Origin: Streptococcus sp. HF-1907
GTDB taxonomy: Bacteria > Bacillota > Bacilli > Lactobacillales > Streptococcaceae
Reading direction: 5' to 3'
DNA: 64,000 bases
NCBI RefSeq assembly: GCF_015594605.1
Contig: NZ_JADNQT010000008.1
Span: 1-64,000 of the forward strand
Of this stretch, positions 34,747 through 45,408 are shown piece by piece. Under the pieces are notes generated by a model. The model had not been told where the DNA came from, made no database searches, and saw nothing but the letters and a program-made list of their open reading frames with translations. Positions within the stretch are counted from its first letter, which is position 1, and the number at the start of each line of letters is the position of its first letter. The translations under genes were made by a program, and so were the position numbers.

Positions 34747-35475
34747 ATGCCAACTGGCGTTATTATCAATTCACTTGCCATCTTTTTAGGCGGAATCGTC
34801 GGAGGTTTCTGGGGGAAAATTTTTCCAGACCGCCTCAAAACTGAACTCAACAATATTTTCGGTGTCTGTTCGATGGGGATGGGGATTGTCTCTGTCATTC
34901 TTATGAAAAATATGCCTGCTGTTATCATGGCTATCGTTGTGGGGACAGGACTAGGTATCTTGCTTAATTTTGGACAGGGCATCAATCGTGCTGGTCTTAC
35001 TATGCAAAAAGGTGTTGCGAAACTACTTCCCAACGCCTCAAGCAACCTCTCACAGGACGAATTCCTAATCAATCTTTTGACTGTCATCGTGCTCTTCTGT
35101 GCCAGCGGTACTGGGATTTATGGGTCACTTGATTCAGGGATTTCAGGCGACGCCACTATCTTGATTTCAAAATCAGTACTTGACTTCTTCACAGCCGCTA
35201 TCTTCGCTTCTACGCTTGGCCTAGTGGTTTCGCTCATTGCTATCCCTCAGTTCATCATTTTCACTGCCCTCTTCCTGCTTGCCAAAGTTATCATCCCTCT
35301 CACGACACCTGCCATGATTGCTGACTTCAAGGCCTGCGGTGGCTTCCTCATGATCGCAACGGGTTTCCGTATCATCAAGGTCAAAATGTTCCCTACCGCT
35401 GATATGATTCCAGCCATGATTCTCGTCATGCCCCTCAGCTGGCTCTGGACTAACTTCATCGTGCCATTACTTTGA
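34747..35475 (+). CDS. DUF554-family membrane protein
   Basis: A 242-residue protein with about seven hydrophobic segments, starting MPTGVIINSLAIFLGGIVGG, the conserved opening of DUF554. It has the repeated glycine-rich helices and the CASGTGIYGSLDSGISGD segment of this family. Its substrate and function are unknown. AAAGGAAAA lies before the ATG. It may be co-transcribed with pepQ, 50 bases upstream. Confidence 0.9.
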   Translation: MPTGVIINSLAIFLGGIVGGFWGKIFPDRLKTELNNIFGVCSMGMGIVSVILMKNMPAVIMAIVVGTGLGILLNFGQGINRAGLTMQKGVAKLLPNASSNLSQDEFLINLLTVIVLFCASGTGIYGSLDSGISGDATILISKSVLDFFTAAIFASTLGLVVSLIAIPQFIIFTALFLLAKVIIPLTTPAMIADFKACGGFLMIATGFRIIKVKMFPTADMIPAMILVMPLSWLWTNFIVPLL

Positions 35476-35553
35476 TTGAGCGCCCTACGGGGTGTTTTTC
35501 TTTTACTTTTGGAAAATAGCTGCGCTTCTCTCAAAAAAAGAAAATATTTTTAC

Positions 35554-35581
35554 TTGTCATTAAAAATAGATTTGTTATAAT
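35554..35581 (+). promoter_or_regulatory. Promoter of the hdiR-like gene
   Basis: TTGTCA (35554-35559) and TATAAT (35576-35581) with 16-base spacing. The inverted-repeat operator starts three bases after the -10 box. Confidence 0.8.
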
Positions 35582-35583
35582 AG

Positions 35584-35605
35584 TTGTAAAGTTATTTCTT
35601 TACAA
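35584..35605. promoter_or_regulatory. Inverted-repeat operator at the hdiR-like promoter
   Basis: TTGTAAAG-ttattt-CTTTACAA is a perfect 8-bp inverted repeat with a six-base centre, overlapping the expected transcription start and ending 11 bases before the ATG at 35616. Its position fits autorepression by the regulator encoded immediately downstream. Confidence 0.7.
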
Positions 35606-35615
35606 GGAGATTAAC

Positions 35616-36311
35616 ATGTTCTCACACCAACGTTTAAAAGCTCAAAGACAGGCTCTGGGCTACAATCAATCACAAGTCGCCAAAGCATTGGGCATATCCA
35701 GAATGTCCTATTCCTACTGGGAATCTGGAAAAACCAAACCTAATCAGAAAAATCTCAAGCAGTTAGCCGATTTATTTCAGGTTCAAGAAACCTACTTTGA
35801 ATCAGAATATCCGATTGTCACTACTTACCTACAATTGTCAGACGACAATAAGACCAAGGCAGAGCAATATGTTGACCAACTATTGCAGACACAGCTAGAA
35901 GCTCAACAAAAGGTTGTACAACTATTTGCGGTTCAAGTGCTATCCGATGTCGCCTTGTCAGCAGGTAGAGGTGAGTCACTCTTTGACGAATTTGAAACTG
36001 AGACCGTCTATTCAAACGTTGAACAATCAGGCTATGACTTGGCTGCCTGGATTAGCGGAGATTCCATGGAACCACTCTATCAAAATGGAGAAGTCGCTCT
36101 CATCAAAGCAAATGGATTTGATTACGACGGTGCTGTCTATGCCCTCTCTTGGAATGATTCTGTCTACATCAAGAAGCTTTATCGTGAGAAAAATGGCTTT
36201 CGCATGGTCTCTTTAAATCACGATTATCCAGACCGATTCATTCCTTATGAAGACCAGCCACAAATTGTTGGTCTCGTTGTCAGTCACTTTATGCCAGTTA
36301 TTGGAGGTTAG
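35616..36311 (+). CDS. hdiR: HdiR-type SOS repressor (XRE helix-turn-helix plus S24 peptidase)
   Basis: A 231-residue regulator. The N-terminal XRE helix-turn-helix (about 6-60) contains NQSQVAKALGISRMSYSYWE. The C-terminal S24/LexA-like domain has the probable cleavage site Ala-Gly in LSAGRGES (about 112), the catalytic serine in ISGDSMEPLY, and the catalytic lysine in VYIKKLYRE. In Lactococcus HdiR takes part in the SOS response through RecA-stimulated self-cleavage; most streptococci lack LexA. The three-base gap to the next small gene suggests co-translation. Confidence 0.88.
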   Translation: MFSHQRLKAQRQALGYNQSQVAKALGISRMSYSYWESGKTKPNQKNLKQLADLFQVQETYFESEYPIVTTYLQLSDDNKTKAEQYVDQLLQTQLEAQQKVVQLFAVQVLSDVALSAGRGESLFDEFETETVYSNVEQSGYDLAAWISGDSMEPLYQNGEVALIKANGFDYDGAVYALSWNDSVYIKKLYREKNGFRMVSLNHDYPDRFIPYEDQPQIVGLVVSHFMPVIGG

Positions 36312-36313
36312 TT

Positions 36314-36520
36314 ATGCGTTTAAATGATATTTTGAAATTACAAGATTACAACTTAGATAGCAATTCAACTGTGGAGATTTTTGACATGGACGACTTTTCG
36401 GATGCCGTCAAAGCTCGCAAATTCAAAAAAATCATTATCCCACAAGATGAAAGTACAGAAATTTATCCCTACGCCTTCCTGATTAACTCCTCCATCCTCA
36501 TCGCTATGGAAGCTGATTAA
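36314..36520 (+). CDS. Unrecognised 68-aa protein downstream of hdiR
   Basis: ATG 36314 starts two bases after the hdiR stop, with GGAGG inside the hdiR 3' end as binding site. The 68-residue product is acidic (VEIFDMDDFSDAVKARKFKK in the middle) with a hydrophobic C-terminal end. I recognise no family. Tight coupling with an SOS-type repressor suggests that it is damage-inducible or modulates HdiR, but this is only inference from position. Confidence 0.65.
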   Translation: MRLNDILKLQDYNLDSNSTVEIFDMDDFSDAVKARKFKKIIIPQDESTEIYPYAFLINSSILIAMEAD

Positions 36521-36733
36521 GACATAGGTAAGCCTCAGCCAGTGTCCCAGAACTATTTTGCTTTCAGTAGGAAAACAACTCAAAAGTAAGCAGACTGACT
36601 TAAGGAAGTCATAAAAAATAAGCTAAGAGACCATACAAGCGTGAAATTTGCATCCTACCACCGTTTTGGTATAGTAAGTAGACGAGATATTGGTAACGGC
36701 CGTTGTCAATTTTTTACTATAAGGAGAGATGAA

Positions 36734-37696
36734 ATGACTGCTGATAACTTTTGGCAAACTTTACCAAAACCATTTTTTGTTTTAGCCCCCATGGAAGATG
36801 TGACTGACGTCGCTTTCCGTCATGTGGTGGCAAAAGCTGGGCGCCCCGATGTATTCTTCACTGAATTCACCAATGCTGCTTCCTACTGCCACCCTGACGG
36901 CATTGAGTCCGTGCGTGGTCGCCTGACATTCACTGATGATGAGCAACCGCTAGTCGCCCACATTTGGGGTGATGTTCCTGAAAACTTTTCTCAAATGGCT
37001 AAAGGCATGAAAGAAATGGGCTTCGCTGGTCTTGATATCAACATGGGCTGTCCAGCGCCTAATGTTTTCAAACACGGCCGTGGTGCTGGTTTGATTTTGC
37101 GCCCAGAAGTTGCTGCTGAACTGATTCAAGCCGCAAAAGAAGGTGGACTTCCAGTCTCTGTTAAAACGCGACTCGGTCACGCCAAGCCAGAAGAATATAA
37201 AGATTGGCTCAGTCATATCCTTAACCAAGGCATCGCCAATCTCTCCATCCACCTACGGACAAAGACAGAGATGTCCAAGGTTGATGCTCACTGGGAAATG
37301 ATTGGAGAAATCAAAGACCTACGCGACCGTATCGCCCCAGATACCCTACTCACCATCAACGGAGATATTCCTAACCATCAAGTCGGCATGGAACTGGTTG
37401 AAAAATATGGTATTGATGGCGTCATGATTGGTCGAGGTATTTTTACCAATCCGTTTGCCTTTGAAAAAGAGGCTCGCGAACACAGCCCCAAAGAACTTAT
37501 CGCCCTCTTCCGCTACCACTTGGACCAATTTGATGAGTACCAGCTCCGCCCATTCCCATCAATGAAGCGCTCCTTCAAAATCTACATCCGAGGCTTCAAA
37601 GGAGCTAATGAACTCCGCATTGCTCTCATGGATGCTAAGACTAGCGACGACTGTAGAAAATTGCTGGATGACTTTGAAGCGGAGCATCTGAGCTAA
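36734..37696 (+). CDS. tRNA-dihydrouridine synthase
   Basis: A 320-residue Dus-family flavoenzyme that reduces uridines in the tRNA D-loop using NADPH. Family marks are [16 protein letters not shown] at about 16-31, [20 protein letters not shown] with the catalytic cysteine, VKTRLG, and [11 protein letters not shown] with FMN phosphate contacts. The start at 36734 has AAGGAGAG upstream; a longer frame from 36641 adds 31 unrelated residues and overlaps the promoter region (TATAGT near 36668). A strong terminator follows. Confidence 0.93.
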   Translation: MTADNFWQTLPKPFFVLAPMEDVTDVAFRHVVAKAGRPDVFFTEFTNAASYCHPDGIESVRGRLTFTDDEQPLVAHIWGDVPENFSQMAKGMKEMGFAGLDINMGCPAPNVFKHGRGAGLILRPEVAAELIQAAKEGGLPVSVKTRLGHAKPEEYKDWLSHILNQGIANLSIHLRTKTEMSKVDAHWEMIGEIKDLRDRIAPDTLLTINGDIPNHQVGMELVEKYGIDGVMIGRGIFTNPFAFEKEAREHSPKELIALFRYHLDQFDEYQLRPFPSMKRSFKIYIRGFKGANELRIALMDAKTSDDCRKLLDDFEAEHLS

Positions 37697-37710
37697 TCAT
37701 ATCCAAACAA

Positions 37711-37755
37711 TAATAAAAGCACTCTTGATACCTCTCATCAAGAGTGCTTTTATTA
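37711..37755. terminator. Bidirectional terminator between dus and the SulP gene
   Basis: TAATAAAAGCACTCTTGAT and its exact inverse form a 19-bp stem around seven bases, flanked by A and T tracts, between convergent genes. Confidence 0.93.
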
Positions 37756-37766
37756 TAGACTAGTTT

Positions 37767-39431
37767 TTAGTTAGCTGGTGCAAGACTAGCTGCGCGGGCT
37801 AGGGCTGCATCGATGTTTTCACAAATGTTTTCTGCGCCGACTTTCTCAATGAAGGCTGCTTTTTCCATAACGTGGTAAGGTTGTTCGTTAACATGAGACA
37901 GAATGAGGGTCATGCCACGTTTGCGAGAGATTTCGAGAGTCTCTTCCAAGGCTTCTAAACCTGAAATGTCCATAGCAGGGACGTTACGCATGCGGATGAT
38001 GAGGGCGTTTTTGCCTTCTTCATGATCGACATTTAAGAAATCATTGGCTGCGCCGAAGAAAAGAGCTCCGAAGACTTCATAAACAAGGGTGTTTTTAGGA
38101 ACATCTTTGAGGTCTGAGTCTTCTGAAAGCGTTGGGTCATCAAGGCTCCCCTTATCTACCCATTGGCGGACTTCAGCGACGTCTGACATGCGTTTCAAGA
38201 AAAGGAAGGCTGCAAGAACCATCCCAAATTCGATGGCAACGACTAGGTCGAAGAAGACTGTCAGAAGGAAGGTAATGACTAAGACTGCAATGTCACTCTT
38301 AGGTGCGGTGCGCAGCATATGTCCAAAAGTACGCCAGCCACTCATGTTATAACCAACCATGATGAGGATGGCCGCCAAACAGCTCATAGGAATCAGCGAC
38401 GCGTAAGGCATCAAGAAGAGCAAAATCAAGAGAAGGGTGATGGCGTGAACCATACCAGCAACGGGTGTACGTCCACCATTTTTGACGTTAGCCGCTGTAC
38501 GAGCGATGGCACCTGTGGCAGGAATTCCACCAAATAATGATGACATCAAGTTACCGACACCTTGACCAACCAACTCCGCGTTGGAACGGTGATTCCCACC
38601 AATCATCCCGTCTGAGACAACGGCTGACAAGAGAGATTCGATAGAAGCCAAGATAGCGATGGTAAAGGCTGGCGACATCAATTGACGAACCAGATTAAAT
38701 GACAAATGTGGCACGGTGAAGCTTGGTAGACCGACCTTGATGGTATAAAGGTCACCAATGGTTTTGACAGAAGACACATGCCCCAAGCCAACGATAGCTG
38801 TTGTGACCAAGATAGCGACTAGCGACCCAGGAATTTTCTGAGAGACTTTTGGCCAGAAAATCTGAATCAAAAGGGCTAGTAAACCAATCATGAGCGTTGG
38901 CCAGTTGATGCTACTGATATTTTTAGCGTAGACGCCAAGCTTTGCCACAAACTCAGCAGGCACAGCCCCCATGCTCAAGCCCAAGAAATCCTTGATTTGC
39001 CCAGCGACAATCCCTACGGCAATCCCCAGCGTGAAACCAACTGTGATGGTTTTAGGGATGAATTTAATCAAATCACCAAAGCGTAATAGCCCCATGATAA
39101 TCATCATAATCCCAGCCATGAAGGTCGCAACGGTCAGACCAGACATACCATACTGAGCAATGATGCCATAGATGATGACAACGAAGGCCGCCGTCGGTCC
39201 ACCAATCTGAACGCGACTACCTCCCAAAAAGGAAATAAAAAAACCAGCTACAACAGCGGTGTAAAGCCCTTGCTCTGGATTGACCCCAGAAGCGATAGCC
39301 AAGGCGATTGACAATGGCAGAGCGATAATGGCGACGATGATACCAGCCACCAAGTCCTTCATGAACTGTGCGCTCGTGTAACCCTTTAGGGTCGTGAAAA
39401 ATTTAGGTTTAATGTATTTTAAAGCGTCCAT
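37767..39431 (-). CDS. SulP-family anion transporter with STAS domain
   Basis: A 554-residue SLC26/SulP transporter. About 12-14 membrane segments (residues 20-420) include the signature ALPLSIALAIASGVNPEQGL and the GGSRVQIGGPTAAFVVI segment. A C-terminal cytosolic STAS domain (about 440-545; MRNVPAMDISGLEALEE) regulates transport. Bacterial members carry sulfate, bicarbonate or dicarboxylates; the substrate here is unknown. I choose ATG 39431, preceded by GAGGAGG, over a TTG/ATG-less extension of 15 residues. Confidence 0.92.
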   Translation of the reverse strand: MDALKYIKPKFFTTLKGYTSAQFMKDLVAGIIVAIIALPLSIALAIASGVNPEQGLYTAVVAGFFISFLGGSRVQIGGPTAAFVVIIYGIIAQYGMSGLTVATFMAGIMMIIMGLLRFGDLIKFIPKTITVGFTLGIAVGIVAGQIKDFLGLSMGAVPAEFVAKLGVYAKNISSINWPTLMIGLLALLIQIFWPKVSQKIPGSLVAILVTTAIVGLGHVSSVKTIGDLYTIKVGLPSFTVPHLSFNLVRQLMSPAFTIAILASIESLLSAVVSDGMIGGNHRSNAELVGQGVGNLMSSLFGGIPATGAIARTAANVKNGGRTPVAGMVHAITLLLILLFLMPYASLIPMSCLAAILIMVGYNMSGWRTFGHMLRTAPKSDIAVLVITFLLTVFFDLVVAIEFGMVLAAFLFLKRMSDVAEVRQWVDKGSLDDPTLSEDSDLKDVPKNTLVYEVFGALFFGAANDFLNVDHEEGKNALIIRMRNVPAMDISGLEALEETLEISRKRGMTLILSHVNEQPYHVMEKAAFIEKVGAENICENIDAALARAASLAPAN

Positions 39432-39694
39432 CTTTTCCTCCTCATTTTTTGCTCTCAGACGCTTGCGAGAACTCATCTACCATTCTAGCACAGACAAGCC
39501 CAAAACTCTAGGGTATCAAGACATGAAAGCGTATCAGAGAAAGATAAATTTTATGAAAAATAAAATCCGTAAGAATGATGTCAATGAAAAACAGGCTGAT
39601 ACTGGCGATAAGCTCACTGGAAAATAGAATTTTGCCACTGGCGCAAGGTTAGCTGAGCCTGATCACATGTGAAATGGGCTGTTGCAACCTAGCA
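39432..39694. other. Intergenic spacer upstream of the SulP gene
   Basis: AT-rich sequence that should contain the SulP promoter on the minus strand. No gene or clear hexamer pair was identified before the repeat array begins. Confidence 0.4.
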
Positions 39695-39923
39695 ACAAGC
39701 TGAAAACACGTAAGACGGACTTCCTGCAGACTTGCGACAGGCTGGAAACAACTGAGACAGACTCCTGCAGACTTGCGGCAAGCTGAAAACACGTGAGACG
39801 GACTCCTGCACACCTGCGGCAAGCTGAAAACACGTGAGATGGCTTCCCTGAAACTCTAGGCAAGCTGGAAACACTTGAGACGTCTTCCCTCAGACTCTAG
39901 GCAACTCGGCAACAACTGAGACA
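39695..39923. repeat. Tandem array C: 41-bp units, about 5.5 copies
   Basis: Units start at 39695, 39737, 39778, 39819, 39860 and 39901 (partial); all are 41 bp except the first (42). Each begins GCAAGCTGAAAACACGTGAG or a variant. Units 1-3 end with TCCTGCAGACTTGC-like sequence, units 4-5 with CTCTAG. GAG-n5-CTC and CTTGC-n-GCAAG inverted repeats recur. Any open frame across it is an artefact of the repeat. This is the third array with the same period. Confidence 0.87.
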
Positions 39924-40077
39924 AGGAGGTGGAAACATAGTTATGCTCTTTGGGACTTGTCAAAAATAAAATCAATCACTACCATTGACTGATAGAATTA
40001 GTAGCGTCTTTAACTAATCATTGGTCAAATCAATCCATGAATAACACGGTTAAAAAATACTTGGCTTCTTTTCCATT
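39924..40077. other. Spacer between array C and the former rlmD terminator
   Basis: No coding signal recognised. A short AAGGAGGTGG stretch at 39924 resembles a ribosome binding site but no open frame of note follows. Confidence 0.35.
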
Positions 40078-40112
40078 AAAAAAAGCAGAGGTAGTCCTAC
40101 TCTCCGCTCTTA
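40078..40112 (-). terminator. Terminator probably belonging originally to rlmD
   Basis: On the minus strand GCGGAGAGTAGGACTACCTC forms an imperfect stem with the following CTGC and is followed by TTTTTTTAATGG. It lies about 85 bases beyond the orphan rlmD 3' end at 40197, where the original rlmD terminator would be expected. Confidence 0.6.
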
Positions 40113-40196
40113 TAATTGCACAGTTAATACTGTATTTGTGTCTCGACTTATTCTCAAAGCGACTTCCCGAAAACTAGAAAGCAAGTCGGACTTGTT

Positions 40197-40235
40197 CTAT
40201 GCGTTTTTCACTAGCAAACTTACACACTCCACATG
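40197..40235 (-). pseudogene. Displaced native 3' end of rlmD (probable att-site remnant)
   Basis: The minus strand reads HVECVSLLVKNA followed by TAG, which matches the usual C-terminus of streptococcal RlmD after the HHVE motif. The bases CATGTGGAG at its start also occur in the intact rlmD at 41748-41756 in the same frame and position. This fragment is therefore the old end of rlmD, pushed about 1.5 kb away by integration of a mobile element into the gene. No protein is made from it here. Confidence 0.75.
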
Positions 40236-40296
40236 AAACGAGTGAACACTAAGTATGTCAAGTAGTTGCGTTCGTATGTGTGAACATATCTATAAA

Positions 40297-40331
40297 CCTT
40301 TTAACGATAGATTGTGGTTATCGTTAAAAGG
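40297..40331 (-). terminator. Strong hairpin downstream of the alpha/beta hydrolase gene
   Basis: CCTTTTAACGATA and TATCGTTAAAAGG form a perfect 13-bp stem with a nine-base loop, 29 bases past the hydrolase stop. The T-tract after it is poor, so it could also be an end structure of the mobile element. Confidence 0.6.
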
Positions 40332-40359
40332 TATTAGCTCGACAAACTGGGATTTGTCA

Positions 40360-41100
40360 CTACTTTGTAATAGCATATATTTCTTTTACATAATCACCAG
40401 GGTGGTTGATAGAAAACTCACCATGATACATTCCTTCTTTAATTCTAAAAGAACTACCCTCAATTATTTTACTGATTGTTTTCGCAGAGCTTTTCATTGA
40501 ACTATTTTCTTGTCCTCCCACAAAAATGCTCACTTTCGCATTGCTATTGCTAAGTAAATCTTTTATAGAATACATAGAGTTTGCCTGTAAAAAAGCAATC
40601 ATGTTTTGCTTTGTGATTTTGCAAGTGTCTCTGTAATAATCATCAAAAAATTCTTGATTCATTTTAAGCGATTTGAATTGTAACTTAGAAAACCATTTAT
40701 GTTTAATCAGCCCATAGCAATTTCCAAAAACCGGTTTAATCATTGAGTATATCATCTTTGAGGGTACAACAAGAGCGCTTTCGACGATTGCATATTCACA
40801 AATATCTTCTCGCCGAGACATAATTTCAAGCAGAATCTGACCGCCAAGAGATAATCCCCCTATTAACAATACAGAACCGTCAAATGTTTCATCAATAAAG
40901 GAAATAATCTCTTTCGCATTGTCCTCTATTGTTGTAAAATCCCTATCGCTTTCTGCATGACCGTCTAATACTGGAAGAATGACATGAAAATCATTTTGAA
41001 GCATTTCAGCTTCTTTGCGATAATTCCACCACGATAGTCCGCCTCCGTGCAATAGAATAATAACATCGCTATTTTGTTTTCCGAACTCCTTATAATTCAT
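40360..41100 (-). CDS. Alpha/beta-fold hydrolase on the rlmD element scar
   Basis: A 246-residue alpha/beta hydrolase. The oxyanion segment LLHGGGLSWWNYR is near residues 18-30, the nucleophile elbow GGLSLGGQ (Ser) near 88-95, and a late MYHGEF supplies the catalytic His. The acid is probably in the FVGGQEN region, but this is uncertain. The substrate is unknown; the fold covers esterases, lipases and peptidases. Start ATG 41100 has GAGG upstream. Its composition is AT-rich compared with the chromosomal neighbours, and it lies within the element scar, so it was probably acquired. Confidence 0.8.
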   Translation of the reverse strand: MNYKEFGKQNSDVIILLHGGGLSWWNYRKEAEMLQNDFHVILPVLDGHAESDRDFTTIEDNAKEIISFIDETFDGSVLLIGGLSLGGQILLEIMSRREDICEYAIVESALVVPSKMIYSMIKPVFGNCYGLIKHKWFSKLQFKSLKMNQEFFDDYYRDTCKITKQNMIAFLQANSMYSIKDLLSNSNAKVSIFVGGQENSSMKSSAKTISKIIEGSSFRIKEGMYHGEFSINHPGDYVKEIYAITK

Positions 41101-41144
41101 TTTGCATAACCTCTTACACAAATTCAAATTTATCACTTCTTAAT

Positions 41145-41430
41145 TTAAACTGATTTTATCACTTCATTGATACCTTGCAAGAAACCTATAACTGCTGCCC
41201 CAACCATTGGTATTCCATATGGGCTTACTAAAAGTCCAACTACCAACGCTTCTATAGCAATTGGTAGTTCTTTTTTAATAAAAGAGCCAATTGCTACAAA
41301 AATACACATCAGCATTAACAATGATAGTAGCATGGTTCCTATACTTAGAATAAAAGTCAGAAATGCTGTGAGAATACTTAACACCAAGCTAATTGGGAAC
41401 AAGATTATTTTTATTATCCATCTCGTAAAT
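41145..41430 (-). pseudogene. CD1845-family small membrane protein with a lost start codon
   Basis: The product has two or three hydrophobic helices (LFPISLVLSILTAFLTFILS and so on) and resembles from memory the CD1845 family carried by Tn1549/Tn916-like conjugative elements, which begin MRWILKIILFPISL. Here the corresponding codon is ACG in TRWIIKIILFPISL, six bases after a GGAGGG binding site, so the original ATG appears to have mutated. A TTG at 41402 would give an 85-residue protein but has no binding site. I regard it as a decaying element gene. Confidence 0.65.
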
Positions 41431-41444
41431 ACCCTCCATTTCTA

Positions 41445-43088
<1,644 letters not shown>

Positions 43089-43115
43089 TTAGCTCTGCTA
43101 TTTCCCTAAAAAGAA

Positions 43116-43142
43116 AATAGAGCGGTAATCTACCACTCTATT
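43116..43142 (-). terminator. Terminator of the aro/LCP operon
   Basis: On the minus strand AATAGAG-n-GGT pairs with ACC-n-CTCTATT and is followed by TTTTCTTTTTAG, 18 bases beyond the LCP stop codon. Confidence 0.8.
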
Positions 43143-43160
43143 ATAACACAAGTCACTTCA

Positions 43161-44546
43161 CTAACGCAGTCCCATCTGTTTGAGAGACTTCTTATACTTA
43201 GCAAAATCAATGTAGAGGGCCATGCCTCCATACTGGTCATAATCATCAACCCAGTCGCCTTCCTGCGGAATCGTTAGTTGCTGGATACCATTTTTGGCAT
43301 CAGATGCTATCGAAATCCCCTTGGTCAGCAAGAAAGAATAAGAGAGGTTGGTCGATGTTAAGGCAAATACCTTACCAATAGCTGCTGAACCCGTGAAAAG
43401 CTTGGTTGGGTCTTTGATTTGTGAAACGATAGCCTTCATCACTTGCTGCTGACGCTTGGTACGACCAAAGTCACCGTCGTCATCCTTACGGAAACGCGCA
43501 TAATTCAAGAGGGTACGACCGTCCATATACTGCTCGCCAACCTTAATCGTCTGCTCGGGAACGATGCCATCCTTCATGTTCAAATCATCAGGCACCTGGA
43601 CAGAATCCACAGACTGACCACTGACAAGACCAAACTTAGCATTGATTTTTACCCCCTTAGGGAAAAGGGTGTTAATAGCTTCCGCAAAAGTTTCAAAATC
43701 GACCATGGCGTAATATTTAATGTCAATGTCAAAATGCCTTTTCAGAGTCTGACGAATATAATCAGCTCCGCGATGCCCATCCTGCTCACCCAAATTAAAA
43801 GCGGTGTTCAATTTCAAGTCATAGTAGCCGTCTCCAGCGCTGTAACCAGGAATGTTAACCAGTGTATCGCGCATAAAGCTGACCATCTTAACCTTGTGGT
43901 CCTTATTGCCGACATTGACGACCATGATGGTGTCCGTTCTAGCATCTGTCGATTGCTCCGTCACCCGTTGGTCACTCCCCAGAACAAGGATATTGGTCCC
44001 ATCCTTGGCATCTTTACCCGAAAATTTCTCCTTCACCGCTGGCGAATAATTGCCCTTGCTACTAGTCACATCACTTCTTCCCTTGAAGAACATGAAAAGC
44101 ATTCCAGCCATGAGAACTAGAAGTAAGAGTCCAGCCCATTTCAAAACACGTTTAAATCCTTTTTTAGAGCGTTTCTTCTTTGGCTTAGGAACTTTCTTTT
44201 TAGCCTGCCTCTTTACTGCCGAGGTTTGTTGGCTTGTTCTAGCCTGTCTTGGATATTCTGGCAAGCCATTTTCCCCTACATTAGCAGGAGCTTGAGAATG
44301 CCACTCATTTTCCTGTCTCCTAGTCGCAGGATTGGGATAGACAGAAAGAGTTGATTCCTTTTGTGGTGGGGAATAAGATTCTTGACTAGCTTGCCTAGGA
44401 GAAGCTTGCTTTGCCGCATTTTTTTTCTGCAACAAGTAATTGAACTCCAACTTCTCACGTTCATTCAAGTAGTGAAGATTTTTCAGGAGATAGCTGTACC
44501 GTAACTCTTCGTGATGGGTTAAAGGCTCTTGGTTTTTGTTTGTCAT
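43161..44546 (-). CDS. LytR-CpsA-Psr (LCP) family phosphotransferase
   Basis: A 461-residue membrane protein. A long cytoplasmic N-terminus (about 1-140) is polar and basic (KKKVPKPKKKRSKKGFKR), with one membrane helix at about 143-163, then the extracellular LCP domain: NILVLGSDQRV, DARTDTIMVVNV with the conserved Arg/Asp pair, and LLNYARFRKDDDGDFGRTKR. LCP enzymes attach teichoic acids or capsular polysaccharide to peptidoglycan using undecaprenyl-linked donors. In streptococci this gene follows aroA-aroK-pheA, as here (29-base gap to pheA). Confidence 0.92.
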   Translation of the reverse strand: MTNKNQEPLTHHEELRYSYLLKNLHYLNEREKLEFNYLLQKKNAAKQASPRQASQESYSPPQKESTLSVYPNPATRRQENEWHSQAPANVGENGLPEYPRQARTSQQTSAVKRQAKKKVPKPKKKRSKKGFKRVLKWAGLLLLVLMAGMLFMFFKGRSDVTSSKGNYSPAVKEKFSGKDAKDGTNILVLGSDQRVTEQSTDARTDTIMVVNVGNKDHKVKMVSFMRDTLVNIPGYSAGDGYYDLKLNTAFNLGEQDGHRGADYIRQTLKRHFDIDIKYYAMVDFETFAEAINTLFPKGVKINAKFGLVSGQSVDSVQVPDDLNMKDGIVPEQTIKVGEQYMDGRTLLNYARFRKDDDGDFGRTKRQQQVMKAIVSQIKDPTKLFTGSAAIGKVFALTSTNLSYSFLLTKGISIASDAKNGIQQLTIPQEGDWVDDYDQYGGMALYIDFAKYKKSLKQMGLR

Positions 44547-44575
44547 GTCTCCTCCATACTATTCTTTATTATTTC

Positions 44576-45408
44576 CTACTCTCCCTTATCCACTGTCAAT
44601 ACATCATATTGTCCTAAAATTTTGTGTTGAATGCCCAGCGCAGCCAATTCTTCCAAAGCAAATGTCACCAAGGTTTTCTTACTATTTTCGACATCTACAA
44701 TAAAAAAGTATTCTCCTAGAGCTGTTTTGAGAGGACGACTTTCGATTTTGGTTAGGTCAATGCTCCGCCAAGCAAACACTGACAAGGCTTTGTAGAGGGC
44801 ACCAGGCATATTGTCTGGCAAGGTCAGTGCCAAAGATAATTTCTCTGCCTGCGTTTTCAAACATGACCTTATTTGCCCATGACCCAAGACCCAAAAACGT
44901 GTGTAATTTTCCGCCATTTCCTGAATGTCCTTGGCCAAAATCTGCAAATGATATTCCTTAGCGGCAGCCTGTGGCGCGATGGCAGCATAGGGCTGGTCAG
45001 GATTTTCTGCAATAAAACGCGCCGCATAAGCTGTGCTGGTTGTCAACTCAATCTGAGCCTGAGGATAGTGCGCCTTGATATATTTTCTACCCTGCGCAAT
45101 AGCTTGAGGGTGTGAAAAAATCTTCTCAACCGACTTGTCCAAATCCGTCACCAATAATTGCTGCTTGATTGGCTGAACAATCTCAGCGACAGCCTGAATT
45201 TCCGCCTGATGAAAGAGATAATCCAAAGTCTCATGAACAGACCCTTCAATCGAATTCTCAACTGGGACAATGGCAAAATCAACCTGCCCACTTTCATAAG
45301 CCTTAATCACCTCCGTGATATTGGCAAAGGGCTCTAACTGCGCATCTGGATAAGCTTGGAGAGCTGCATTATGCGTAAAGGAACCACTTGGTCCTAAATA
45401 GGCAATCT

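Noticed and set aside
39663..39874. Overlapping minus-strand frames with repeated Val-Phe-Ser-Leu and Gln-Val-Cys-Arg
   Set aside because: They are produced by the 41-bp array C; no ribosome binding site and the unit shifts frame at each copy.
40078..40331. A possible tRNA or small RNA gene near the rlmD scar
   Set aside because: No cloverleaf or CCA-like end was found; the hairpins are better explained as terminators or element ends.
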